A stretch of 47,598 nucleotides of DNA from Chara braunii (lineage: Eukaryota > Streptophyta > Charophyceae > Charales > Characeae). The notes beneath the pieces are model-generated. The model did not search any database and had not been told where the DNA came from. It worked only from the letters and a program-made list of their open reading frames with translations. The DNA lies in assembly GCA_003427395.1 (NCBI GenBank), contig BFEA01000509.1, positions 1,091,824 to 1,139,421 on the forward strand. Reading direction: 5' to 3'. Both the position numbers and the translations under genes were made by a program. Shown in pieces: positions 30,711 to 41,496 of the stretch. Within the stretch, counting starts at the first letter, position 1. The number at the start of each line of letters is the position of its first letter.

Positions 30711-30964
30711 CAGCTCTACGTCTTATACAAGATGGGTATAAGGATTCCACGACTTGAAGATTCATGAACTATCTATATGGAATGAACTTGGGATGGTCAC
30801 AGTACTTACATTCGTGGTTTGGTTTGCATGTGACCGGATGGGATGACAAGTTTGTTTGGGTTTCCGTATTATAAGTAGTTGCTTTAGTTGCTCGCCACGT
30901 GCTAGAGCCATAGGAGTTAGTGTCAATTCCTGCATTTTCAAATATTTTTTCTTATACTTGGTCT

Positions 30965-31660
30965 TGTGTAAATCTTGACAAGGTACTTTTCCTACGGGAA
31001 GCGCTGCCGAAATTTCTACAAATCCAAGGAGTTAGTCAACTTTTCACTTGTCAGAGTTCAACTTGTTTTTTCCATATATCTGGCTTGGTAGGAATCTGGA
31101 AAGTCTCATTTTCTAAAGGAAGTGCTGCCTAAATTTTTACTAATTCAGAGAGTTAAACAAAATTGGACTTTAAAAAAGTCAAAGTTATTCTCAAGTTCTG
31201 AACTTAGCCTTGTATAAATTCTAGAATAACACTTTTCTAGAGGGAGTGATGCCGAAATTTCTACGAAATTAAGGAGTTGGTTAAATTTTGTCCAAAGTTG
31301 AGCTCGAGCTGTTGTTCGAGTTCATATCTGACTTAGTATAAATCTGGAAAGTCTCCCTTTCTAAAGGGAGTGCTCCCCAAATTTCAACTGATTCAGAGAA
31401 ATAGACAAAATTTGACTTTCGAGAGTTAGAGATTATATCTGCCTTCATATCTGACTTAGTATAAATCTGGAAAGTCTTCCTTTCTAAAGGAAATGCTGCC
31501 CAAATTTATGCTATTTCATGAAGTTAAACATAGTTTCACTTCCCTGAGTTGGATATTACTTCTGCTTTCATATATGAATTTATATAAATTCTAGAGAGGC
31601 ACTTCTCCTACGGGAAGCGGTGCCGAAATTTTCCTAGTTTAGAGGAGATAGATTATATTT
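30965..31660 (+). repeat. six tandem units of about 123 bp, each with an inverted repeat
   Basis: Units begin at an AATCTGGAAAGTC-like stretch at about 30971, 31092, 31216, 31341, 31463 and 31586 (period 121-125). Each then has a hairpin and TGCTGCCGAAATTT-like sequence. The hairpin is perfect in unit 4 (CTCCCTTTCTAAAGGGAG) and keeps pairing in unit 5 (CTTCCTTT/AAAGGAAA). Units 1 and 6 have a TAC loop with CTTYTCC/GGGAAG arms; unit 6 adds GGCAC/GTGCC. Unit 2 pairs poorly. Confidence 0.8.
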
Positions 31661-33734
31661 TGACAGTTGGCGATTCAGGCGATCCACCCTGAATAGGGGA
31701 AATTCTGCAGTTGGTCTACCTTTGGCTTAAGCACTGGCTTATAGGTAGACTTAGGTTTAGCTTATAAAGAGATTTTAAGTGAGGATGTATTATGGAGTTG
31801 TATTCTCCATACACTTATGATCTTAGCTCGGGGATTGGTCTACCGTGTGTTGCAGGTTTTTTTGATCATTTGATCCAAGTTCAGGACTAGATCCAGCTTG
31901 ATTCCTTGAGGATCATCTTCTGTTATCATTGATAACAGGTCGGTTGCCGATTCGTCAGTTTGCGACTCCACTTCAATTCACCCCTGCCACTCAACCGAAA
32001 GGCTTTAGCCCTCTGGTTTATTTGTTTTGTTGTGTTTTTACCCGGACTATATTGAATGGTCATTTAACGAAGATACTGAGTATTTTTATTGCGGGGAGGT
32101 TGCGCTGAGGTTGAGGCTTGCATGGCTAAAGCAAGGGGTATGAGTACAGAGAATGATTGAAGTTGACTTCGTGTAGTGTGTGGACTTCTGGATGAATCTT
32201 TGATGTGATTGCAGGTGCGTTTGTGGTTCGAACTCTGAATGTGATTGCCTGCGATTACATACATATGTGGTTGAGAGGAGCCTCGCTGTGACTCTGAGAA
32301 GTGATCATTCTATATAATTAAACCTCATATACTTATGAGTGCCCTGAATATTTTGCGAGGCCTACTGTGATTGTGCATAAGGATTAGTCAGATTATGCCT
32401 TGAGATAAAACGGGGATCTCCCCCTGCCCTTGCTTTTTAGAGTTGTATGGTTGGACGTTGTAGTCCGTGGCAGCCGTCAAAGTCAAACCCCTTGACCTTC
32501 GCTAAGGCCCAGGGAGGACTTACCCCTAGGGCCGTGAGAGACGACCACCACCACAGGTAAGGACCTTACCACCCACTCTGCATAAGGGTGCAGAAGAGGG
32601 TGTGCGGTCTTCAACCGAGCATAGCGGTCGTCCAGCGTCGAGAGATTAACCCTCAAGGCGCGTGTCAGCCGACACTTGAGTGTCGAATGCGACCCTCGAG
32701 ATTAACAAGGACCGCATAAGAATAGGTACTACTTGGTACGCCATCATTGCAACCGTTTGCGTACAATTGCATTGCGAACCGATATAAGTCATCCTTGCGT
32801 CTGCGCGGTTTTGTACAAAGTCTCGCGCACAACGCCTACTCGATTTTCGCATCAGAGAGTTATGGGACGGGTACCGAGGGGCTAGGAGCGTTGTCGCGTT
32901 GTTTCTGTTGTTTTGTTTTGTATGTGTGTGTGAGCGCATTTTATTTTTGTGTTCATAAAGTGGTGTGCGCGTGGTGTATGGGATGCGTCCTAGTCGACCG
33001 ACGTCGAGCCACGCTTGGGACTTTAGCCCTCCCAAGACGTAGGTTCGCTTGCGGGTCCGATAGAGGCGTATTACCGCGCGTACCCCCTATGCTACGGCGA
33101 ACGAGAAACCCCCTCGGCTGGTCCACCTCTGCGATTGTAACTGTTTAGCTTTCGTACTGTGGACTGGTAGCTCGGCGGGGATACGCCCACCGAAGGGAGG
33201 TGACAACTTCTGTAAGGTGTAGGTAACTTGTGCCTCGCGTAGGCCCTATCCTGTCGTAAGGGCTCGCGTTAGGTATGGTAGGCGCACTCGGCCGGAGCGG
33301 CCTTAGGAAACTCCATTTGTGTGTTCGGGACGAGGGTGGTCCAACTCCTGCGTGACGCGGCCGAGAGGGTCCCGCGCTGCCGCGTGCGGTGCCGGACCGA
33401 TGCGCCCGACAGGTTGCGCCGTTGCTGTGGATAACGGAAAGCCTACCGTTGTCCCTGGTGGAACGACATCTGGGTATGAGAAGTGAGTGAGAAAAGGCAT
33501 AAAGGAAGGACGAGAAAGTGAGGAAAAAATAATGAAGACTAAGTATAGGTGAGGAAATTTACCTACCTGAGTAAGGGAAGGTATGAAGGACGAACGTGTA
33601 GCATTGGGTAAAGGTACGTAGTAAGAGTTAGGTAGGACGGATGGAATAGACCGGTCAAGGTGCGATGCTGAATAAAAGAGGTATGCTGGTTTTTTCTTTC
33701 TTATCAGGAAGCTTGAAGAGAGAAGTTTGTCAAG

Positions 33735-35354
33735 ATGTGGCAGGGCGGCGGTGCATCGGGTGGTCCCAAGAAGGGCCTGATGCTCGATGACCTCATTGCG
33801 GCCATTGACCGACATGAAAGGCACCCGAGCAATATCCCTAAAGTCGATACCTTCCATTTTTGTGGGGAGAGGGTTTCAGAAAGGCTAGAGCGGGTGGAAT
33901 AAGCTTTGGTCGGGCGGTCGGACGTTGTAAAGTTCCAACGCATCCTTCACTATGTCCTCCACAGCTACCACCTGGGAGAGGTTCAAGGAGGGGATGCAGT
34001 GGAAGTACCGCCTGGGAGACGGGTTGTTGACTACCGCGGACCTTGAGGCGATGAACAAAGAAGATTTTACGACGATAAGGGTCTTTGTTCAAGAATTTAA
34101 GAACAGGGCGCGGAAGGTCCATGGGATTTTGGAGGAAGCACAGTGCGCCATCTTCCTAAGGCTACTCACGGCATCGGGGGCCGTCGAGTTGACGAGACAT
34201 GGAGGGGGTAGCACCAAGCTCACCTGGGCCACCATTGACAGAGGGGTGGAAGTTGGGGGTGTTTGGACCAGGTGGAGCAACGTCAGGTACGCCTGCAAAG
34301 GCTGAAGAGAAAGGAAAGGGATGCGACCGCCTCTGGGATCCCGGGGGTAAAAAGGATTGTTACAGACGTATTGGCGCAACTGGGGTATGCGACAGAGCCG
34401 GTGGTACAGAGGAGGGTAGTGACGGCTATCCAAGTGAAAGGACAGGAGCTGCTGATAGAGGAGGTTGTTAAGGAGAAGCTCTGGGAAGAGGAAGAGCTGG
34501 TGTCGCAGCACCTGACGAAGGCCCAGCGCAAAGTGCGTAACTTGGCGCAGGGCGGGCAAGGATCAGGAAAAGCGCAGGCGCCCCAGGCCTTGATAGCAAC
34601 CCCTTTAAATGTGGCGGCCCCATCATCTAGTACGGGCCCCTCGCAAGGAGGGGCGCCCTCCTACGGACAGTGGCCCTGGCCGATGATCAATGCAATCGTA
34701 CCATGGGGTAGCCCGCCACCAGTAACCGGACCGCAAACGAGTATGCCGCCACCCATCTACCCCGCATCCCAGGCCCAGCGTGTGGCCCCGCCACCATCAC
34801 CCGCTCCCAGTTCACAGTCAAGTGTGGTTGGAGGTGGGAACGAGGGGCAGGGCAATCAAGGCAACGGAGGGAGGGGTGGAGGAAGGGGGCGAGGCAGGAA
34901 TGGCGGCGGAAGAGGAGGGCAATGGAATGGTCAAGGCCAGGGGAATCAAGGTCAAGGGAATCAAGGCCAGGGGTACCAAGGCCAGGGGTACCAAGGCCAG
35001 GGGGATCAGGGAAGTCAGGGGTATGGAAGACCCCGTTTTGACTGGAGGACGGCCATCTGCCAACATTGTGACCAGCAAGGCCACACTATAAGGTTCTGTA
35101 ATATAAGGCGGGAAGACGAGAGGAGCGGGCTGATTTCCTCCACCATGGATGGGAACATTTACGATCAGTTTGGGGAGGCCATTGACAGAAGGCTTGGCGG
35201 AAGCCCAACGAAGGGCGGCAGCTGGGCCGCCACCCCCTGCCATGTTCAGGCTATGGCAGGAGAAGAAAGGACCGTCAGTGGGGATAGAGGAATTCAGGTT
35301 ATGGTAAGAAAAGGAAGAACCACCGATTGGGGTAGAGGAAGTGGGGAGCGATGA
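33735..35354 (+). pseudogene. gag: gag (Gag1) with CCHC zinc knuckle
   Basis: ATG at 33735 opens a frame with LDDLIAAIDRHERHPSNIPK and VDTFHFCGERVSERLERVE, then a TAA at 33900-33902. The capsid-like stretch WERFKEGMQWKYRLGDGLL to LLTASGAVEL is in frame 33952..34305. The original frame resumes at about 34250 and stays open to 35354. Two opposite frameshifts therefore bracket the capsid region. The 363-codon second half has a charged helical part, a Pro-rich linker, GNQGQG/GYQGQG repeats (34.92-35.03 kb), then a CCHC knuckle C266-C269-H274-C279 in the sequence CQHCDQQGHTIRFC. Gag forms the particle and the knuckle binds RNA. Confidence 0.8.
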
Positions 35355-36986
35355 GGAAGTGACTCAAGGGCTACGAGGAGTAAGTAAGAAGGAAGAGTCC
35401 ATAATCATCGAGTCAGATGACGAAAATGAGGAAGAAAGGATGGAACCTCCGTCCATTTTGTTGGGGAAAATTGAGGACCTGCTGGATAAAATGGGGAGGT
35501 ACGAATAGAAGTTGGTAGGCATCTGTGAGGAAGTGAGGAAATGGAAGTCTAGCATCCCCAAGGTGTTCCTCTACGACTCCGGTCCGGAATCAGCGCCTAG
35601 GCGACCTGGAGTAAATGTTGTGGGGTCGTGCCGGCAATCGGGAATGATGGGGAGACCCCTCACTCCGCAGGCCCGACTGGCGTAGGCCGCACGAACGAGA
35701 AGTCAAGTCAAAGCCAGCGCCAGCCAAGAACCTCTAAGGAGGGAGCAGCAGCCAGGAAAAAGAAAGGAGGCCGTGGAAGTAGAGGATGGCGACGATGAAG
35801 AGAAAGAAGACGAGAGGCTGCGCCGGGAAGAGGATCAGAGAGCGGAGCAGCGGGCAAGGAGAAAAGAGACCAGGAAAGAGGCCGAGCCGGTCATGCGTGA
35901 CGGACCGCCCAAAAAGAAAAAGTACACGGTTTGGTTGGAAGAGGGGTTTGATGTAGAGCGGGTGATCGACAGGCTGCTAGAAGGGCATAATGATCTCATG
36001 ACCCTGAAGGAGATCCTGGCGTCAGCCCCGCGGCTCCGCGATGAATTGAAAGGGAGGTTGTCACGGCGCCTGGTGCCTAATGTCCATCTGGGCACGATCC
36101 TGCCCAAGGAGGCAGAGTGGGCAAAATTAGGCACGAAGATGGATTGGAAGTGTGTGGCCTGCGGCACGGTGGATCTGGTGGTAAAGGGTTCAAAGTGTGC
36201 GGCAATGGTGGATACTGGGGCCGAAATGAACATCATTCGGAAGGCGGACGCAATGAAATTCAGGCTGGATATAAACCGTTCAGACTGCAGTATTCTGCAT
36301 GGAGCCAGCTGTAAGGCCGTGTTTTGCGGGACAGCCTCGAATGTGCTCATCGAGGTTGGAAAGGTGAAGGTCAAGGCATGCTTCTTCATAATGCCGGGCA
36401 TGGATCATGGAATCCTCCTCGGGAGATCGTTCCTGAGTAGGACAGAGACTGTGATGTTTTACAAGCATGACGAGACTCTAATCCTTCTCCTATGTGACCC
36501 TGCCTGCGGGAATTATGAAATAATTACCTGCAGAAACACAGGGTCGAAAAGCAGAAGGAACCGGCCCAATCTAGGATCGTTCACAATCGAAGAATCAGAA
36601 GGTGAACGCTGGAGGCTCCGGGCAGAGCCAGAAGTGGGAGAGAGGGTGGAGGCATTTTCCCTCAGCCTGTCAGACATCGGGAAGGCCATGGACTTGGTGG
36701 CCGCACATGAAATGGCAGACCCGGATGCCATCCAGGCCTTGAGGGAGAAAGTTCTGGAATGCCCCGAGGAAGGAAGATTGAAGCTGGTATATTGCCTTCC
36801 TTGCGGTGGGAGGAGCCCTGCATCATCGCAGGCGCAATCTGTGAGTCGGTCTTTTTTAGGGGACGGCTCAAGCAGGGTTCCCAAAGGCGGTACAAGACCG
36901 TAGACAAGAAGTGCCGCCCGGTTCCCGTCCTCGTTACAGAAGATGAGGAAGCATATTACGAGAGGGATCGAGGGTTGATATGGTGA
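35355..36986 (+). pseudogene. pro: aspartic protease and linker to RT
   Basis: The main ORF is 35773..36903 (376 codons). It starts acidic and basic (KEDERLRREEDQRAEQRARR) and then has a retropepsin domain: CAAMVDTGAEMNIIRKAD with the catalytic Asp at residue 147 (codon 36211), and MDHGILLGRSFL as the later conserved G-x-x-hydrophobic region. The frame between 35355 and 35773 is also readable but has two stops (near 35507 and 35684). After a frameshift near 36.8 kb the sense continues in a second frame (36759..36986) with YKTVDKKCRPVPVLVTEDEE, conserved just before RT in these elements. Confidence 0.75.
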
Positions 36987-37088
36987 ATGAGGGAGAGTGC
37001 TCTAGCACGGCCATGTCGTATCAACAAAGGGAACGAGGGGGAGTCGATTATAGGGGAACCCGACTTCTTGCTGCCTTAGGAGCGGACA

Positions 37089-38627
37089 TTGATGGAGGAA
37101 TTGATGAAGAGGAGGCACCGCACCTATACGTTTAGTGACGAGGAACGTGGCAGGTTGGATGTGGACAAGATACCTATGATCCGCATCAACACCGTGACAC
37201 ACGAGCCTTGGAACATGAGAGGGGCGCGGTATCCTAATCCTGACGAGGAGAAAAAGGTGGTGGATTACCTCGACGGCAAGATACGTACGCACGTCGCCGA
37301 CTATTTGAGTGGACCGTATGCATCCCTGAGGTTCTGCTTCATCAAGCCTAACGGGACGCTGCGGTGGGTGCAAGATTTGTAGAGGCTGAGTGCGGTGACC
37401 GTGCGGGACGCTGGAGGGTTGCCCAATGCAGACGCGTTGTCGGAATCCTGTGCGGGAAGACCTATAATTTCACTTATAAACCTTTACTCAGGATATGATC
37501 AGTTTCCGGTCTACCCGCCGGACAGGCCGGTGACGGCTATGCACACGCCACGAGGACTTATCCACATGAACGTGGCCCCTCAAGGGTGGACCAACGCGGT
37601 AGCAATGGTCCAACGGGCCATGATTCGGGTTATGCAGTTGGTCAGCCCCCATATCACACAGCCATACATCGATGATTTGGCGGTGAAGGGGCTGGCAGTG
37701 AAGGAGAGCGACGAAGTCTCGCCAGGGGTAAGGCGCTTTGTTTGGAAGCACATCCAGGACCTTGAAAAGGTCTTTAGCATACTCGAGGAGCATAACCTCA
37801 CGGCGAGCGGGGCCAAATCCAGACACTGCATGAGGGAAGCGACTATTTTGGGGTTCGTCTGCAGCGAGAAGGGCCGAAGGCCGGATGTGAAGAAGATGGA
37901 TAAGATTACTGAGTGACCGGTTCCGTTCCACTCAATAACTGATGTCAGGAGCTTCCTTGGTACGTGTGGATTTTGGAGGGCCTTCGTCAAGAACTTTGCC
38001 GCTAAGACTGGACACCTGAGGAAGTTAGTCCGTCAGGATCAGGAATGGGTTTGGGGTAAAGAGCAAGAAGAGGTGGTGGCCAGAATGAATGAGGAATTTC
38101 GAGAAGGAGCGTTGGTCTTAGGAGCACCAGATTATGATGCCACAGAGACACGACCCTTCATTGTCGAAATGGATGCGGGGCCAACTGCCTTAGGAGGAGT
38201 TCTAATCCAGGCAGACATAGAGGGAAAGGAAAGGCCCTTGAGATTTGAGTGTCGGACTCTCTGTACGACCGAGAGAAACTATTCTCAGTTCAAGAGGGAG
38301 ACCCTTGCCATCCTCCACTGTCTGCGAATCTTCCGGAACTCCATCTTCGGCAGGAGGTTCATTCTGAGAGTGGATCCGACCGCACTGGCCTACTCTCTAA
38401 GGAATTACGTTCCGTCAAATCCGACGGTCGCCAGATGACTGACTTACATCTGGATGTTTAATTTCGAAATGGAACAGATTCCTGGCAGTAAGAACCGGGC
38501 GGACGGGCTAAGTTGGATCAACTGGGATAAACACGAAGGGGAGGCGGTGGAGAATACACCCCCAGTTGATGGATTTCTCGACCAGGAAGAAGATGTCCGT
38601 CTTCATATCAACAAGTGGTCGCCGTAA
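37089..38627 (+). pseudogene. pol: reverse transcriptase and RNase H, one frame with nonsense codons
   Basis: RT blocks in order: FCFIKPNGTLRWVQDL, then a TAG (37380), RLSAVTVRDAGGLPNADAL, LINLYSGYDQFPV (motif A with Asn for Asp, codon 37479-37481), PRGLIHMNVAPQGWTNAVAM and PYIDDLAVKG, the YxDD box, intact. After a TGA at 37914 come the thumb (SITDVRSFLGTCGFWRAFVK) and RNase H (FIVEMDAGPTALGGVLIQ, TERNYSQFKRETLAILHCLR). TGA at 38436 and TAA at 38625 follow. The reading frame never shifts. The PYIDDLAVKG and GVRRFVWKH patterns recall a gypsy group also seen in basidiomycete genomes, from memory only. Confidence 0.85.
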
Positions 38628-40265
38628 GTACCCAGCTGTGTAGGCTATCTTATTTGGCAAGCGCCGAATGGGTATGAAAGGAGGGCCGAGCTAGTCCTCA
38701 AACCCTTTGAAGAAGAGGATCCCTGGGGTGGTAAGGGTGTTCAGTGGATGACGGAGTTAGCGTTGGTCAGCTCGCATAGGTTGGTGGAGGACGTGAGGAC
38801 GATTGAGGAAGGACCTGGCCAGGTAGAACGGCATGAGGACCTGATGGGAGGAATGTATCTCCTCGTCAACACGTTATTGCAAGAAAGCCTTGGCCAGTCA
38901 GGCTCGTTGAACTCGGCAGGGAATATGGACGAAATGCCCGAGAGCCAGGACGACGAATTCGAGGAGGGGGAGATTAAGGAGGTCTTTCGTGCAGAGGAGT
39001 ATGATGGGATCTACCTAGAGCTGGGAATTATTTTGTCCTGCGAAATGCGGCTAAGGGATGCAAGCGATAGGGCTCTGAGGATGCTGCAGCGCTACTTAGT
39101 GCGAGACGGCCACCTTTTCGTGAGAAGAGAAGTGGGGAGTCCCAGGAGAGTCGCCTGCGGTAGGAATCGTCTGATCGACGTCGTAGCAGCGCTTCACGAT
39201 GGCATTGCGGGAGGGCATCGAGGGGTACAAGCCAGGTATGCCAAGATAAGTGAGTTGTATTACTGGGATGGGATGATGGACATGGTCGGAAAGTTGTGTC
39301 GATCTTGCGTACCTTGTCAGGAGAGATCCCGTTTAAGGCAAGGAGAGTCACTGCATCCAAGGCTAGAGCGAGAGGTGGGGGCTGTAGTGCATCTCGATCT
39401 ACTTTTTATGTCGCTTGGGGATCAAGGCTATAACTATATCTTCGATGCGCGCGATAACCTATCTAACTTTGTAGACGGGCGTGTTATTCGCACAAAGACG
39501 GGGTCAGTCCTGGTGAGCTGCATCGAAGAGTATTACCTACGCCATCCTTTCGTCAAGGAATTCATAATGGACAGGGGATCAGAGTTTACCTGCCAGGAGG
39601 TGCAAGAACTGTTATCAAGGTATGGTGTGGCAGCCAACTACACCACGGCCGCACACCCCCAGGCAAATGCTCCTGTGGAAAGAGGACATAGTACCATTAC
39701 GAGTCTCCTGGCTAAGTGGACCGAAGGCAGGCCTAATAAATGGTCAAGGTACCTAAGGGCGGCGTTCTTTGTCGAGAACATTATAGTAAAAAGATCCACC
39801 AAGTATGCGCCGGCTACACTGTGGTATGGAAGGCACGCCCCCTTCCCTATTGAGAGCTTCCTTAAGACATGGAGGCGCCAGGATCTGGAAGTTAGGCTGT
39901 CGTTCGAAGAATTGCTCGATATTCGGGCGCGGCAGATAGGGGCGATAGAAGAAAGGATCCAGGAGGCGTCCGAGCAGGTGGCGAGAAGCCATATGGATGA
40001 TAAGACTCGATGAGATCAGACTGCACGGGTGAGGAAAATACCTTTGGAAGTTGGGGACGTCGTGCTCCTCTGTGATTCATTTTTGGAGAAGCAGTGGTCC
40101 AGGAAACTCGATAAGAGGTGGTTAGGTCCCTACCGGATTGTACGGGTTGGAGACTTCGGAGCATACCAGATTGAAGAGCTAAATGGGACTGAGTGGAAGG
40201 ATTGGGTATCTGGAACGCGACTGAAGAAATTTGTGGCGAGAGAAGAGGTAAGAGAGATGACCTGA
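38628..40265 (+). pseudogene. int: integrase with GPY/F module
   Basis: In the same frame as RT, after the TAA at 38625. The ORF from 38748 has a variable acidic N-part, an HHCC zinc finger (H150, H158, C187, C190) and a complete catalytic core: D217 in HLDLLFM, D275 in IMDRGSEF and E311 in PVERGH, with 35 residues between the last two. A TGA at 40011 interrupts it. The frame resumes with VRKIPLEVGDVVLLCDSFLE and KRWLGPYRIVRVGDFGAYQI, the GPY/F module (W-x-GPY), and ends at 40265. No chromodomain follows, unlike the minus-strand element. Confidence 0.85.
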
Positions 40266-40921
40266 CTGCCCTTAGAATAGAAGTAATAGGGTGTGTAGGT
40301 TAGGTAGGATGCATGCTGCATGAGTATGGTCTGGTCTGAGCTTGCTTTGATTATCACTTGTTTGCTTACCCCAATGTGTGCCTGCTGTCTCCTTCGCCTG
40401 TTGTGCAGGTCAGATTTTACGAAAACAGCCATGCCAAGAGGAGGGAAGGGGACACGGCCGCCGTAGAGGCCGTTTGGCGCATCAGGAGGATATGAGCGGC
40501 ATGGGCCTCGCCATCGAGAGAGCACTCCGGAGTACGACGGTGGCAACATCGAGCTATTCCTAGACAGCTTCTGGGAGCATGCGCGGCGTATGGGTTGGAC
40601 TGTGACCCAGGGGATTGAGAGGCTGAGGGGAGTTGGCAGATTCGAGGAGCCCGTCGCACGGATCCGTAGAGAGGCGACGACGAGGTTAGAGGCGGAGTTG
40701 AGGATGCAGGAGCTGCGACCCTCGCCTGTGGGACCTGATGGCAGGCCGATCCGCCTGGAGATTGGAAATGCGTCGGACTTCATCCCCGCGTTTGAGTGGT
40801 TCATGCAGGGGCAAGGTATACCGAGAGACGATTGGATGCAGACATTACCACTCTGGACCAGGAAGGCGGAAAGACCACTGGCTAGGCAGGTCAGAGGCAT
40901 GGCCCGGGACTGGGAGAGCTG

Positions 40922-40983
40922 CAGGGCATATCTGAGAGAGGCCTTTCGACGGCAGGGCATATCTGAGAGAGGCCTTTCGACGG
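40922..40983 (+). repeat. 31-bp tandem duplication inside Gag2
   Basis: CAGGGCATATCTGAGAGAGG...CGACGG occurs twice back to back (from 40922 and from 40953). 31 is not a multiple of three, so the frame shifts: with one copy removed the frame runs on past the stop at 41007-41009, reading Pro/Arg-rich sequence. Confidence 0.9.
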
Positions 40984-41321
40984 CCAGAGCCCCCTCAGCC
41001 CAGAATTGAGAGGCGTCACAGGAGTGAGAGGCGGAGGGACCCTGGAGGGGAGACCATCTCGAGGAGGACGGAGGGCCCTAGCTAGGAGAGAAGAGGAACC
41101 GGAGTCGGAGTCAGAGGCTGAGGAGCGAGGGGCATACCCTGAGTGTGGGTTGGTACCAGTGGAGTTCCATCGGTTTACCGAGGGTGGATTGAGGAGGTCG
41201 CCAACATGCACATAGGAGGAGCCGCCAACATCTGAGGGGCCCTTGAGGGAGTTGGAGACGCATTTGGATATCTCTCGGTGGAGGGCGTCGCCTCGGGGTG
41301 AGGAGCATGGAGAGCAGGCAG

Positions 41322-41496
41322 AGGAGGTGCCACAAGAGGAGGTGCCACAGGAGGAGGTACCACGAGAGGAGGTGCCACGAGAGGAGGTGCCACAGGAGGA
41401 GGTACCACGAGAGGAGGTGCCACGAGAGGAGGTGCCACAGGAGGAGGTACCACGAGAGGTGGTGCCACGAGAGGAGGTGCCGCGGAAGGAGGTCCA
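41322..41496 (+). repeat. 15-bp coding minisatellite (EEVP[RQ])n
   Basis: GAGGAGGTGCCACAA/GAGGAGGTACCACGA units repeat nearly twelve times in frame, giving EEVPQ or EEVPR pentapeptides. Q and R units alternate in a higher-order pattern (roughly Q, R, R). Such acidic repeats form extended or coiled linkers; the function in Gag2 is unknown. Confidence 0.9.

Larger units (their letters stand above)
28919..33734 (+). other. long untranslated leader of the giant element
   Basis: About 4.8 kb lie between the 5' LTR and gag with no convincing ORF. Two hairpin-bearing repeat arrays (30.03-30.71 and 30.97-31.66 kb) lie inside. Other parts (28.92-29.9, 31.7-33.7 kb) show no repeats or genes that I can see. 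The length is far above the usual leader of a Ty3/gypsy element. Confidence 0.7.
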
